Shown piece by piece: positions 8,372 through 16,844 of a DNA stretch of 64,000 nt. Source of the DNA: Chryseobacterium bernardetii (GTDB lineage Bacteria > Bacteroidota > Bacteroidia > Flavobacteriales > Weeksellaceae); the NCBI RefSeq assembly GCF_003815975.1, contig NZ_CP033932.1:1837001-1901000 (forward strand). The letters run 5' to 3'. Both the position numbers and the translations under genes were made by a program. The first letter of the stretch is position 1. Every line of letters starts with the position of its first letter. The notes beneath the pieces are model-generated. The model had not been told where the DNA came from and did not search any database. It saw only the letters and a program-made list of their open reading frames with translations.

Positions 8372-9079
8372 ATGAATAAAACTTTTGCAGAACAGGTTAT
8401 AGAGTTTAATAAAAATTTAATCTATTCAGGAAGGCTTCCTGATGGTTTCGAAGTCCTTAATCCGTATTTGGATAACCCGGAAACCATGCAGGTGATGCAA
8501 AAGTTTTATTACAAATATTACAACGATTCCAACAAAAGAAAATTTATTATTGGGATTAATCCTAGCCGTCATGGGGCAGGAGTAACAGGAGTTCCTTTTA
8601 CAGATACTAAAAGACTTGACAATGTATGCGGGATACAAATGAAATCTGCCCATACCCATGAAGTTTCTTCCGTATTTATGTACGATATGATTGAAGGTTA
8701 TGGAGGAACAGACCTGTTTTATAAAGACATTTACATTAACTCGCCATTTCCTTTGGCCATTGTAAGAAAAACAAAAAACGGCTTACTTAATGCGAATTAT
8801 TATGATGATAAAGCCCTCTTCCATGACGTGAAAGATTTCATGATTGAATCGCTAAAAAAGCATATCAGCCTGAATCTGGATACCTCAGAAGTTTTTGTTC
8901 TCGGTAAAAAGAATGCTGAATTTATTTCTAAACTTAATAATGAAGCACAGCTTTTCAATAGCATGACAGTTTTGGAACATCCACGGTATATTCAGCAATA
9001 TAAGTCAAAAGAAAAGCAACTGTACATAGATAAGTACATTTTAGCATTAAAAGATAAAACAACAAATCCCTTGAAATAG
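8372..9079 (+). CDS. SMUG2-type uracil-DNA glycosylase family protein (DUF4918)
   Basis: A 235-residue cytosolic protein. I chose ATG at 8372 over an in-frame TTG two codons earlier. The active-site region GINPSRHGAGVTGVPFTDTKRL is the family-defining motif 1 of the SMUG2 branch of the uracil-DNA glycosylase superfamily. The second motif is EHPRYIQQY, with the conserved His-Pro. Family knowledge: these enzymes excise uracil or related lesions and start base excision repair. Residues KKNAEFISKLN fit the strand-helix preceding motif 2. The exact lesion specificity cannot be read from the sequence. Confidence 0.8.
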   Translation: MNKTFAEQVIEFNKNLIYSGRLPDGFEVLNPYLDNPETMQVMQKFYYKYYNDSNKRKFIIGINPSRHGAGVTGVPFTDTKRLDNVCGIQMKSAHTHEVSSVFMYDMIEGYGGTDLFYKDIYINSPFPLAIVRKTKNGLLNANYYDDKALFHDVKDFMIESLKKHISLNLDTSEVFVLGKKNAEFISKLNNEAQLFNSMTVLEHPRYIQQYKSKEKQLYIDKYILALKDKTTNPLK

Positions 9080-9095
9080 CATCAAGGGATTTTGT
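9064..9095 (+). terminator. Terminator overlapping the end of the glycosylase gene
   Basis: The 11-bp arms AAATCCCTTGA (9064-9074) and TCAAGGGATTT (9082-9092), followed by TGTCTT, form a strong hairpin. The left arm lies inside the last codons of the gene. Confidence 0.8.
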
Positions 9096-9149
9096 CTTCA
9101 TGAATTAGAATCTTTATGGGAACAAGCTCGGATGTGAAACTTATAAAAA

Positions 9150-9977
9150 TTAGTTTTTAATAACTTTAGCAGACTCAGTTGCTGTTTTGATAAAATAAAC
9201 TCCTTTCGGTAATTCTGAAATATTAATTTCATTACTACCTTTCTGAACCTGAACTGTTTTCAGTATTCTGCCGTCAGTACTGTAAACTTTTACCTCCGAA
9301 TTCTTTTCAGAATCAATGGAAAGAGGCCCATGAGTCGGATTAGGATATATACTTATTTCTTTTTTTGAAATTGTATTTTCTGAAGTACCTAAGACAATGT
9401 TGCTGTCTTTAACCCAGGTGAAAGCATCCAGTCCAAGATAATAGTAATTCCCTCCAAGGGTAAGCCGAAGCTCATCTATAACAATATTGCTGTAGTTTTG
9501 TCCGTTGAGGTTGGTCATATCAATGAGTGTATAGCCATTAGTTGTACCTAAACTGGTTGCAAAATTATTGACTTTTGTAGTAGAAAATTTAGTAACTCCA
9601 CTCAGTTTTCCTGTTATGGTAAGAGTACCTGTAGCTACTTGATTTGACAGTTCATTTGCTACATACACCCAAAACCTATTTACCTTGAAAAGATTTGAGG
9701 TTGTTTTTATACTGAATGATGCATTGGGATTGGCAAGACTTACAAAATCTGTATTGTCAATATATCTGTTGTCCTTTGCTGTACCTCCCCATCCTGTATT
9801 AGGGAAAACTCCTATATCAAAAGTAGAGGTATGGGAAATAATATTAAACGTAACTCCATTATCAGTAAAACTGTTACTTCCCTGAGATTCGGTTTCAAAA
9901 GTTTCTGTACTGGTCTGCCCAAATGATAAAAGTGAAATGAGCAGACTACAAATGGTTAAAAAGGTAGTGCTTTTCAT
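9150..9977 (-). CDS. T9SS cargo protein with C-terminal sorting domain
   Basis: I place the start at 9977 (MKSTTFLTICSLLISLLSFGQTS), because the signal peptide begins there; the longer frame only adds AT-rich leader sequence. The mature protein (about 255 aa) has a beta-rich domain of unknown function (residues about 25-195, with WGGTAKDNRY and LDAFTWVKD), in the style of PEP-type or DUF4465-like adhesion domains. The end is a type A sorting domain: ISIYPNPTHGPLSI, then ELPKGVYFIKT. It would be exported by Sec, then by the type IX system, and anchored to or released from the surface. It lies 34 bp after the tail-collar gene on the same strand. Confidence 0.85.
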   Translation of the reverse strand: MKSTTFLTICSLLISLLSFGQTSTETFETESQGSNSFTDNGVTFNIISHTSTFDIGVFPNTGWGGTAKDNRYIDNTDFVSLANPNASFSIKTTSNLFKVNRFWVYVANELSNQVATGTLTITGKLSGVTKFSTTKVNNFATSLGTTNGYTLIDMTNLNGQNYSNIVIDELRLTLGGNYYYLGLDAFTWVKDSNIVLGTSENTISKKEISIYPNPTHGPLSIDSEKNSEVKVYSTDGRILKTVQVQKGSNEINISELPKGVYFIKTATESAKVIKN

Positions 9978-10011
9978 GATTTTTGTTTTAAATATTAGGT
10001 TATAGTAGATA

Positions 10012-10560
10012 TTAATCCCGTGGAGGATAAATTCCTTCAACACAGATAATATAATTTAGTCCTAAATAAGGAGGCATATTGTTTACGGGAAGGCTCTGCC
10101 CTGTAAATGAAATAGACTTTGTATTCATTGTAGTGTCTGGGTCAGCATCTATAAAATTGGGCACTGCCTGAAAATTTCTCCCGTTAGGAATTCCTGTAAT
10201 AGCAAAAGAAGACGTAGTTGTGGGAGTTGTTATATTTGCATTCTGATTTGCTACTTTAAGTTGGAATCCTGCTCCAATACTTGGTAGGTTAGATACTAAA
10301 ATAGTGTTCTGAGTACTTCCTGCCACTACTCCTAAAGGATAGCTTTCCCCTGAATTTACATTTCCGGCTCCCAGTGCCATACGGCCTTTCAGGTTTGGCA
10401 AAGCAAAAGTGGTTATACCGTCTCCGCCATATGTAGTTCCTAATATAGAGAATAGCGCTGAATTTCTTGAAATGCTTATTAAGCTTCCATCACAAAACAT
10501 CCATCCTCTAGGGGCAAAGTTTCCTGCAAATAATTTAACGATTCCAATGTATTCGTCCAT
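10012..10560 (-). CDS. Tail-collar domain protein (microcystin-dependent-protein family)
   Basis: A 182-residue protein with the collar-domain signature GNFAPRGWMFCDGSLISISR and GTTYGGDGITTFALPNLKGR near the N-terminus, and NNMPPYLGLNYIICVEGIYP at the end. The family takes its name from phage short-tail-fibre collars, but stand-alone chromosomal copies are common in Bacteroidota and their role is unclear. No other phage gene is nearby, so I do not read this as a prophage. The gene is followed on the same strand by the T9SS cargo gene, which suggests a shared transcript. Confidence 0.85.
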   Translation of the reverse strand: MDEYIGIVKLFAGNFAPRGWMFCDGSLISISRNSALFSILGTTYGGDGITTFALPNLKGRMALGAGNVNSGESYPLGVVAGSTQNTILVSNLPSIGAGFQLKVANQNANITTPTTTSSFAITGIPNGRNFQAVPNFIDADPDTTMNTKSISFTGQSLPVNNMPPYLGLNYIICVEGIYPPRD

Positions 10561-10862
10561 GGTAAAATTTTTTTAGACTTTAATGTTCTTACTCTGTTGA
10601 TGGCTTTTCAGATTCCGCCGTTTATTGGTTTTATTTCTAATCCAAAGGAACAACTAATAAGAAGGCTGTACTAGAGTAGAAAATACCAAATTGGGAATTG
10701 CGTATTTCTACGTAAAGGGATATTTTTCTATTTCTTGAAATTAGTTGTTTAATAGGAATTTCCAGTTTCCATCTTTCCTCTTCCAGCCTAAAAAATGTCT
10801 GCATTAAGTTTCTCTAAAACCGCTGTATTTAGTATTTTTGTAAGAATCCAATAAAAAATAAA
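10561..10862. other. Divergent intergenic region (about 300 bp)
   Basis: The AT-rich stretch lies between the collar gene (minus) and the enoyl-CoA hydratase gene (plus) and must hold promoters for both. I see no convincing complete TTTG / TAnnTTTG pair, no small gene and no strong hairpin. Confidence 0.4.
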
Positions 10863-11627
10863 ATGAACGAATTTGTAGTATCTGAAATTAAAAATAATAT
10901 TGCCGAAATTACTTTCGGAACCCCAAAAAGCAATTCTCTCCCAGGCGTAATTCTGGAAAAGCTGGCCCAAACTATTTTAGATGAAGGAGCTAAAGATGAG
11001 GTAAAAGCTATTTTAGTGAAAAGTGAAGGTGAGAAAGCATTCTGTGCAGGTGCTAGTTTTGATGAACTTCTTGCTATTGAGGAGCTTGAAGCTTCTACGA
11101 AATTCTTCGGTGGTTTTGCTAAAGTTCTGAATGCGATGAGAAACTGCGGAAAGATTGTTGTGGTAAGAGTTCAGGGAAAAACAACAGGTGGTGGAGTAGG
11201 TATTGCCTGTGGGGCAGATTATTGCTTTGCAACAAAAGATTCGGCATTGGCTCTTACAGAGATTAATTTAGGAATAGGTCCTTTCGTTATCGGCCCATAT
11301 GTAGAAAGAAAAATTGGTAAATCACAATTCTCGGCAATGGCTATTGATGCCGACTTCAGATCTGCTGAGTGGGCAGAACAGCATAATGTATATCATTCTG
11401 TTTCAGACAGTATTCAGGAAATGGATGAAAAACTAGAGAAGTTCTTACAGACTTTAGCCTCCAGGAGTAGTGATGCTTTAGCTTTAATTAAAAAAGTTTC
11501 ATGGGAAGGAACCGATCATTTCAATGAACTGATGCCGGCAAGAATCCACATGAGTGCAAGCCTCATTTTAGAGGATTCTGCAAAGAAAAATATTGAAGCC
11601 ATTAAAGAAAGGCTAAGAGCAAAATAA
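10863..11627 (+). CDS. Enoyl-CoA hydratase/isomerase family protein
   Basis: A 254-residue crotonase-fold protein. The oxyanion-hole segments are AFCAGASFDEL and TTGGGVGIACGADYCFA, and the catalytic glutamate region is ALTEINLGIGPFVIGPYV. Substitutions relative to the classical hydratase (a single Glu) leave open hydratase, isomerase or related activity on CoA esters. It could be the PaaF/PaaG-like enzyme of phenylacetate degradation, since the paa genes lie 3.4 kb upstream, but it is separated from them by two terminators and opposing genes. A role in leucine or general acyl-CoA breakdown is equally possible. Confidence 0.8.
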   Translation: MNEFVVSEIKNNIAEITFGTPKSNSLPGVILEKLAQTILDEGAKDEVKAILVKSEGEKAFCAGASFDELLAIEELEASTKFFGGFAKVLNAMRNCGKIVVVRVQGKTTGGGVGIACGADYCFATKDSALALTEINLGIGPFVIGPYVERKIGKSQFSAMAIDADFRSAEWAEQHNVYHSVSDSIQEMDEKLEKFLQTLASRSSDALALIKKVSWEGTDHFNELMPARIHMSASLILEDSAKKNIEAIKERLRAK

Positions 11628-11651
11628 TTTTCTTCCATACAAAATATCAGG

Positions 11652-11677
11652 CCGTTGATTCTTTCAGCGGTTTTTTT
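11652..11677 (+). terminator. Terminator after the enoyl-CoA hydratase gene
   Basis: The arms CCGTTGA and TCAGCGG (one G-U pair) with a 5-nt loop are followed by seven T residues. Confidence 0.7.
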
Positions 11678-11739
11678 ATTGACAGGAAATTGCTAAAACT
11701 TACTGTTGTTAGAAATTGAAACAGTTTTAATAAAAAAAT

Positions 11740-11781
11740 TTTGCAAATTCAAAATAAATTATAACTTTGTAATTCAAAGTT
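11740..11781 (+). promoter_or_regulatory. Promoter with palindromic operator over its -7 box
   Basis: TTTG at 11740-11743, 18 bp, then TAACTTTG at 11762-11769, is a canonical Bacteroidota promoter. The perfect inverted repeat AACTTTGTAATTCAAAGTT (11763-11781; 7-bp arms, 5-bp spacer) overlaps the -7 element, as an operator would. The identical 19-mer occurs at 13516-13534. The winged-helix regulator encoded at 13204 is the obvious candidate to bind it (inference). Confidence 0.65.
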
Positions 11782-11787
11782 CTTTTT

Positions 11788-12405
11788 ATGAATGCGAAAA
11801 ATTATCACGAAGATTTGTCTCATATCCGTTCTATGATGGAACGTTCTTCCAGGTTTATTTCTTTGAGCGGGCTTTCCGGAGTGGTGGCAGGTATAGCAGC
11901 ACTTTTAGGCGCCGGATATGCCTATTTTGCTATGGAAAGTAAAAAAGTGGAATACATTAACGGAAACAGACTTAGCTTTACGCCGGCACTGGTGCAGGAA
12001 TTAGTCATTACAGGACTGGTGGTTCTGGTGGTTGCTGTTCTCAGTGGATATATTTTTACCGCCAATAAGAGTAAAAAGAAAGGGTTAAAGATCTGGGATG
12101 CCACTACCAGGAGACTTTTAGTTACCTTTGCAGTTCCGTTAGCTGCTGGAGGGATCTTTTGTGCTGCTCTTATCTATCATCATTTAGTAGTATGGGTTGC
12201 TCCTACTACTTTGATCTTCTATGGATTAGGCTTGATAAGTGCCGAAAGATACACTTTGCCGGATGTAAAATACCTGGGATATTGTGAAGTAATCCTCGGT
12301 TTATTTTCTTTGTTCTTTCTGGGCTGGGGATTATTTTTCTGGGCTGTAGGCTTTGGTATTTTGCATATAGTTTATGGGCTTATTATGCATAAGAAGTATC
12401 GATAA
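11788..12405 (+). CDS. Polytopic membrane protein of unknown function (205 aa)
   Basis: The start is ATG at 11788, just after the promoter-operator. The N-terminus is a short soluble segment (MNAKNYHEDLSHIRSMMERS), followed by about five hydrophobic spans: near 22-47, 69-90, 110-128, 133-150 and 165-195. The protein ends in a basic tail (HKKYR). I recognise no enzymatic motif. Proteins of this shape often sit next to a winged-helix regulator in Flavobacteriia, as here. The stop codon overlaps the start of the next gene (TAATG), so the two are translationally coupled. Confidence 0.75.
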   Translation: MNAKNYHEDLSHIRSMMERSSRFISLSGLSGVVAGIAALLGAGYAYFAMESKKVEYINGNRLSFTPALVQELVITGLVVLVVAVLSGYIFTANKSKKKGLKIWDATTRRLLVTFAVPLAAGGIFCAALIYHHLVVWVAPTTLIFYGLGLISAERYTLPDVKYLGYCEVILGLFSLFFLGWGLFFWAVGFGILHIVYGLIMHKKYR

Positions 12406-12935
12406 TGGGAATTGGTTTTGTCATATTATTCCACTTTTTTATTATAGCTGTTTTCAGTTTTATCTGTGCTGCAATAAGTTGTGTGCTTATTTGCTTCATC
12501 GGTGGAAAAGAAAAAAGAAGACGGAAAGTAATATTGGCGTTTATAGTTCCTTTTGTAGCATTTTATACTTTCTATATCGTTGGGATTATTGGTTTGTCGG
12601 TTGTATCAAAAAATAAAAAAGTAGATATCGGAATTGGTGATGCTTGGTATATTCCTTTAAAAAATAATCATCAACTATTATTTATAGATATTCCGGAACA
12701 AGCGAGCATTGGTAAAAATAATGGAGAAACTCAGATTTCAATGGTGGTAGAAATTGAAGAAAAAGGAAATCAGATTTTCGGAAAAACTTTTGATAACGAG
12801 TACTTTTTGTTGGATACAAAAACAGATATGGTAAAAAAGTTTGCTACAGAGAAAGAGTTGGTTGCCTTGCATTCAGATAAAAAACTTAAACTGGCGGATG
12901 TCACAGAATTTTATTCAGAAGAAAAGATCATATAA
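12405..12935 (+). CDS. Membrane-anchored hypothetical protein (176 aa)
   Basis: The ATG at 12405 overlaps the preceding stop. Two N-terminal membrane segments (residues about 3-27 and 42-66) are separated by a strongly basic loop (GGKEKRRRK). A soluble C-terminal domain of about 105 residues (from DIGIGDAWYIPLKNNHQLLF) looks beta-rich. No family is recognised. The gene is the middle member of a tightly packed run (11788-13024) that precedes the regulator gene and probably forms one transcript. Confidence 0.7.
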   Translation: MGIGFVILFHFFIIAVFSFICAAISCVLICFIGGKEKRRRKVILAFIVPFVAFYTFYIVGIIGLSVVSKNKKVDIGIGDAWYIPLKNNHQLLFIDIPEQASIGKNNGETQISMVVEIEEKGNQIFGKTFDNEYFLLDTKTDMVKKFATEKELVALHSDKKLKLADVTEFYSEEKII

Positions 12936-13024
12936 TGGGGTACTGGCCTCTGTTGATAGGATTTTTATCTCTCATAATAAGTGTTGGAGTGGTATATATA
13001 TTGAAGTTAATATTAATCTTTTAA
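12935..13024 (+). CDS. Possible 29-aa single-span membrane peptide
   Basis: The ATG at 12935 again overlaps the previous stop codon (TAATG). The product, MGYWPLLIGFLSLIISVGVV followed by YILKLILIF, is one hydrophobic span with a single lysine. The coupled start is the main support. It could also be chance translation of AT-rich DNA. Confidence 0.4.
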   Translation: MGYWPLLIGFLSLIISVGVVYILKLILIF

Positions 13025-13203
13025 TATTTGAAAAAATATTACATGTGCCATAATAAGGCTTTCCGGAAGGAGAGAAGAATTATAATTCTTATTTTTGCAC
13101 CATTTTTTGAAACAAAAAGCTGTAAAACTGTTGTAGCATAGGATTAAAGTGAATGAAAATAGTTGCATTTGTGGCCGTTTCAGAACAAATAAGATAAATT
13201 AAA

Positions 13204-13494
13204 ATGATCAAAATTAGTCAACTCAATAAAGAATTTGAAAGCCGTGTAAGATTGGGAATTATGTCCGTTCTTATGGTCAACGACTGGGTTGATTTCTCTG
13301 AAATGAAATCACTGTTGGAAATTACTGACGGAAATCTTGCCAGTCACAGTAATGCACTTGAAAAAGCAGGCTATATTGAGGTGAAAAAAGAATTTGTAGG
13401 GAAGAAGCCTAAAACCTCTTATCGTGTTACCCAGAATGGGAGACAGGCTTTTACCGATCATTTGGATGCACTTGAAAAATTATTAGGACGATAG
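13204..13494 (+). CDS. Winged-helix transcriptional regulator (HTH_34 / MarR-like)
   Basis: A 96-residue single-domain DNA-binding protein. The helix-turn-helix and recognition helix lie around EMKSLLEITDGNLASHSNAL, and the wing around KKPKTSYRVTQNGR. This is the pattern of the winged helix HTH_34 family (also described as ArsR/PadR/MarR-like). There is no ligand domain, cysteine pair or metal site. The gene lies between two membrane-protein units that each begin with the same 19-bp palindrome, so repression of both units is the simplest reading. Its own promoter region does not contain a full copy of the palindrome. Confidence 0.85.
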   Translation: MIKISQLNKEFESRVRLGIMSVLMVNDWVDFSEMKSLLEITDGNLASHSNALEKAGYIEVKKEFVGKKPKTSYRVTQNGRQAFTDHLDALEKLLGR

Positions 13495-13515
13495 TTCTAT
13501 ATTTTTTTGAAATTT

Positions 13516-13534
13516 AACTTTGTAATTCAAAGTT
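13516..13534 (+). promoter_or_regulatory. Second copy of the 19-bp palindromic operator
   Basis: AACTTTGTAATTCAAAGTT is identical to 11763-11781 and again lies over a TAACTTTG -7 box (13515-13522), 34 bp before the next gene. Unlike the first copy it has no TTTG element at the usual distance upstream. Confidence 0.6.
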
Positions 13535-13567
13535 CTTTGTTTTAAATAAAATTAATGATTATATATT

Positions 13568-13873
13568 ATGAAAGATCGGGAAATTATAAACTTAAGCAAA
13601 TCAGTATTTGGATTGTGCTTTACAATCGGAAGTATTTGTCTTTTAGGAGGATTATTCAAGCAGGAATCGTTTGCTATCGCAGGCTATCTGCTGCTCATTT
13701 TTGCCACTCCTATCAACTTACTGTTTGTATTGTTTTTTCTGATTTTCGGATTTGTTAACAGATCCAGACTAAAAATCTGTGTAAAAGCTATTGGTATTCT
13801 TTCCATTAATATTCCTATTGCTGTTCTCTATGCTGCAATTGGCCTTTATATATTTTCTGATGGAAACTGGTAG
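13568..13873 (+). CDS. Small membrane protein (101 aa)
   Basis: The start is ATG at 13568 (MKDREIINLSKSVFGLC), preceded by the palindromic operator. About three hydrophobic spans: SVFGLCFTIGSICLLGGLF, an alanine/leucine-rich span around AGYLLLIFATPINLLFVLFF, and NIPIAVLYAAIGLYIF at the end. No catalytic motif is seen. The broken gene at 14417-14569 has the matching segments AIGKYTFLISF and ANIPIAALYLMVIF, so it appears to be a decayed paralogue. The function is unknown; regulation by the adjacent winged-helix protein is inferred from the shared operator. Confidence 0.7.
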   Translation: MKDREIINLSKSVFGLCFTIGSICLLGGLFKQESFAIAGYLLLIFATPINLLFVLFFLIFGFVNRSRLKICVKAIGILSINIPIAVLYAAIGLYIFSDGNW

Positions 13874-13921
13874 TCTTTGTACCCTTATTAATTTGAAATC
13901 TTATTACTAAAATACATGATT

Positions 13922-14407
13922 ATGAAAAAAATACGTATTCAGTTTCTGCTTTTTGTGTACAATAAAACTCAAAAACTCTACAGGAAATACTTTAAAAAGA
14001 AAAAAAGGCAGTGGCAGTTCAATGAAAGGCAGCTCCTGGAATTCAGGGAAGATTCATTGGGAAGAAAATTAGGGGAATTCTACCATAAACATGGATTTTC
14101 AATGATTCCCAAAATGGAAAATCACGATGTACATCATCTTATTACTGATTGCGGCACCAACTTCGAGGATGAAATTGCCATGCAATACCTTTTGTTAGGA
14201 AACGGAAAGCTCAATGCCCATCTTTTGGCAGCTATTATCCTGGGAACCCTTATTCTGCCGGAATATAGCAAAATGTATATTAAAGCTTATAAGAAAGGGA
14301 AGACAATGAGAGCCTTTTACAAATGGGATTTCGAAGGTCTGTTGTGGCAAAATTTTGAGCATCTGAAAGACTTCATCCAGCAGAAAGAGACGGTTGTTCT
14401 TCATTAA
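13922..14407 (+). CDS. Coq4-like protein
   Basis: The product is 161 residues from ATG at 13922 (an ATG two codons earlier is possible). The N-terminus is very basic (FKKKKRQWQF). The core HKHGFSMIPKMENHDVHHLI and then GTNFEDEIAMQYLLLGNGK carries the HDxxH...E arrangement of the Coq4 family, which binds a metal and supports quinone biosynthesis in eukaryotes and some bacteria. Flavobacteria use menaquinone, so the role here is uncertain. The last third (HLLAAIILGTLILPE) is hydrophobic enough for membrane association. The assignment is by motif only. Confidence 0.6.
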   Translation: MKKIRIQFLLFVYNKTQKLYRKYFKKKKRQWQFNERQLLEFREDSLGRKLGEFYHKHGFSMIPKMENHDVHHLITDCGTNFEDEIAMQYLLLGNGKLNAHLLAAIILGTLILPEYSKMYIKAYKKGKTMRAFYKWDFEGLLWQNFEHLKDFIQQKETVVLH

Positions 14408-14416
14408 AACGATTAA

Positions 14417-14569
14417 TATGGAAAATGTAAAATTCAGCGCTATCGGGAAGTACACTTTTCTTATTTCTTTTGGTATGGAGAAAAGTCTTTCGGTAATTCT
14501 GTTCTCCTTTTATTGGCCAATATTCCCATTGCAGCACTATATCTCATGGTCATTTTCAACTTTTATTAA
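14417..14569 (+). pseudogene. Frameshifted remnant of a small membrane protein
   Basis: The first frame reads MENVKFSAIGKYTFLISFGM. After a shift near 14480 a second frame continues KSFGNSVLLLLANIPIAALY and LMVIFNFY, ending with TAA at 14567-14569. Both halves resemble the beginning and end of the 101-aa protein at 13568, and the middle is missing, which suggests an internal deletion plus frameshift. Alternatively only the first frame is used, giving an unrelated 59-residue peptide. Confidence 0.5.
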
Positions 14570-14593
14570 CTCAACTTTTCAACTTTATATCTT

Positions 14594-15964
14594 ATGAAAA
14601 CACATCATTATATATTTCTTACAACAGCCCTGTTTGTTGCCCTGTTTTATAATCAGGATTTAGGGCTGAATTTTGGTATTCTTGGAATTCTATATGCTGT
14701 TCTGAATTTCTTCAAAACACCTGGGAAAAATAAAACCAGAACCTTTTATATCCTTACAGTAACAAGTATACTTTCCGGGATTGCGTTTGCTTGGTATGGA
14801 GACTTCCCTTCATTTCTGGCAGTAGCAGCTTCACTTCTTTTGCTGGCTTATAAATCAAGGAACAGAAAAATGAAGATACTCTTTCTGATTCCTGTTTTTA
14901 TAACAAATGTTCTTACCTCAATTTGCAGGATTTTTATGTTTGATAAATGGCTGTCTCAGAGAAACGTTTCGGGAATGTGGCAGAAGATGATGGCTTTTGT
15001 ACTTATCCCATTCACTCTTATTTCCGTTTTCTTTGGAGTTTATGCAGCAGGAAGCGACCATTTTGCAGCTCTTTTCACAGATTATGAACTGGATCTCAAT
15101 CTTTGGCAGATTTTCTGTCTTTCTATTTTAGGATTTTTTATTGCATTCAATTTCTGGAATTATGCTGTTGAAAAACTGATTTACAAAAATCATCACTATT
15201 TGGATAATGACTTTCATAAAAGCAGTCAGGAACCTAAAGCAACTTATTCATTCCTTGATCTGGATGCTGAAAGAACGAGTGGGATCGTATCTTTCTTTTG
15301 CCTGAATATTTTGCTGGTCTTTTTCATCATTACTTACAATTATGAACAGTTTTATGAAGTCTCAAAAACACCAGTTCAGCTTTCGGAAGAGACCCATGAA
15401 CGTGTCAATGCTGTAATTATGTCAATTGTAATGGCTATTCTTGTAATAATGTTCTACTTTAAATCAGGATTCAACTTTGACCCTAAAGCCAAATTGCTGA
15501 AAGTTTTAGCTAAAATCTGGATTATGCTGAATGCTGTTTTAATCCTGTCGGCGGCAGCCAAAAACTATGAATATATTTCCAATTATGCCTTTACCTATAA
15601 AAGACTGGGGGTTTTTGCCTTCCTTCTTTTATCTCTGGCAGGGCTTGGCTTAACATTTATTAAAATTCAGAGGAAAAAAAGGAACGCCTTCCTGTTCAAT
15701 ACAATGGCATGGTACTTTTATGGAACCATTCTGATATGCAGCTATATCAACTGGGGTGGTTTTATTACCTCACAGAATATAGCCCGTAAAAACTTTGATT
15801 TAAATTATCATTACACATCGGTTAATTTCAATGAAAGAAGCCTGATACAATATGCAGCCCAAAAAAATAATCAAAAGCTTAAGACAGGTCTTCAGAATAA
15901 AATAAAGGAAGAAAAATCAAAATCTTTCCTTTCAAAAATTATTTATTATCAAACCATCAAATAA
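14594..15964 (+). CDS. Polytopic membrane protein, DUF4153/DUF4173-like
   Basis: A 456-residue protein with about eleven to twelve hydrophobic spans, starting at MKTHHYIFLTTALFVALFYN. The segment NYEYISNYAFTYKRLGVFAF and the following span, with a short soluble C-terminal tail (EEKSKSFLSKIIYYQTIK), match the general plan of DUF4153/DUF4173 integral membrane proteins. No transport or catalytic function is established for these families. It is followed after 9 bp by the DUF1361 gene and probably shares its transcript. Confidence 0.65.
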   Translation: MKTHHYIFLTTALFVALFYNQDLGLNFGILGILYAVLNFFKTPGKNKTRTFYILTVTSILSGIAFAWYGDFPSFLAVAASLLLLAYKSRNRKMKILFLIPVFITNVLTSICRIFMFDKWLSQRNVSGMWQKMMAFVLIPFTLISVFFGVYAAGSDHFAALFTDYELDLNLWQIFCLSILGFFIAFNFWNYAVEKLIYKNHHYLDNDFHKSSQEPKATYSFLDLDAERTSGIVSFFCLNILLVFFIITYNYEQFYEVSKTPVQLSEETHERVNAVIMSIVMAILVIMFYFKSGFNFDPKAKLLKVLAKIWIMLNAVLILSAAAKNYEYISNYAFTYKRLGVFAFLLLSLAGLGLTFIKIQRKKRNAFLFNTMAWYFYGTILICSYINWGGFITSQNIARKNFDLNYHYTSVNFNERSLIQYAAQKNNQKLKTGLQNKIKEEKSKSFLSKIIYYQTIK

Positions 15965-15973
15965 TAAGAAAAC

Positions 15974-16642
15974 ATGATGAAAAATCTAATGGAATCTTCT
16001 AGATTGAAAATGAATATATTATTGGTATTTATGACTTTATTTTGCCTCAGTCTTTCTCTTTTCAGATATTATATCACTGAAACAAAAGTGTTCTTTTTTC
16101 TGAACTGGAATCTTTTTCTTGCTTGGGTTCCTTTATTGCTGAGTACATTGATTCTGACATTCCATATTAAAAGTAAAATATCCATAACCTTGATTATTAT
16201 TGTCTGGATTTTATTTTTTCCCAATTCACCTTACATCCTGACTGATCTTTTCCATTTAAAAGTAAGAAATACAATTCCTATCTGGTATGATCTGATCGTA
16301 ATCCTTTCTTATGCGTGGACTGGGCTAATCTGTGGTTTTTTAAGTCTTATTGATATTGAAAAACTTCTGTCTGACTATAATAATGAAAGAACCATTAATG
16401 GAATTGTGGTCCTCTTTCTTTTTATGAGCAGTTTCGGAGTGTATCTGGGGAGATTCCTGAGATGGAATAGCTGGGATATTCTGAACAATCCTTTTGGGTT
16501 ATTCAATGATATTGTAGTGCGGTTCATATACCCGCTGGAATACACAAAAACCTGGGGCGTAACCCTTTTAATGGGAATTATGCTCAATTTTATGTATTTC
16601 ACTTTTAAATTGATTAGAAATAACAATGAAAAGTATGTGTAG
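15974..16642 (+). CDS. DUF1361 membrane protein
   Basis: A 222-residue protein with six to seven membrane spans. The signature motifs of DUF1361 are present: WILFFPNSPYILTDLFHL and FGVYLGRFLRWNSWDIL. Function is unknown. An alternative ATG lies five codons downstream (MESSRLKM). The position directly after the DUF4153/DUF4173-like gene suggests a two-gene membrane operon. Confidence 0.8.
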   Translation: MMKNLMESSRLKMNILLVFMTLFCLSLSLFRYYITETKVFFFLNWNLFLAWVPLLLSTLILTFHIKSKISITLIIIVWILFFPNSPYILTDLFHLKVRNTIPIWYDLIVILSYAWTGLICGFLSLIDIEKLLSDYNNERTINGIVVLFLFMSSFGVYLGRFLRWNSWDILNNPFGLFNDIVVRFIYPLEYTKTWGVTLLMGIMLNFMYFTFKLIRNNNEKYV

Positions 16643-16844
16643 TGTGAAAATATAGACTGTTAAAAAGACTTGGAACAATTTTAGCATTTAAAAAGGACTG
16701 ATTAACCAGGATGATGTTGAAAATGGAATTTTAGCATTGATGACTTATGATGAAACAAGGCTTTTATAAGTATGGAGAACTACAAGAACTTCCATCTTCC
16801 AGCCTCAAACTTCCATTTTTTTCTCTTCCTCAAAATGAATTATT

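Noticed and set aside
10012..10560. Prophage remnant, because of the tail-collar domain
   Set aside because: Stand-alone collar proteins are common in Bacteroidota and no other phage gene is near.
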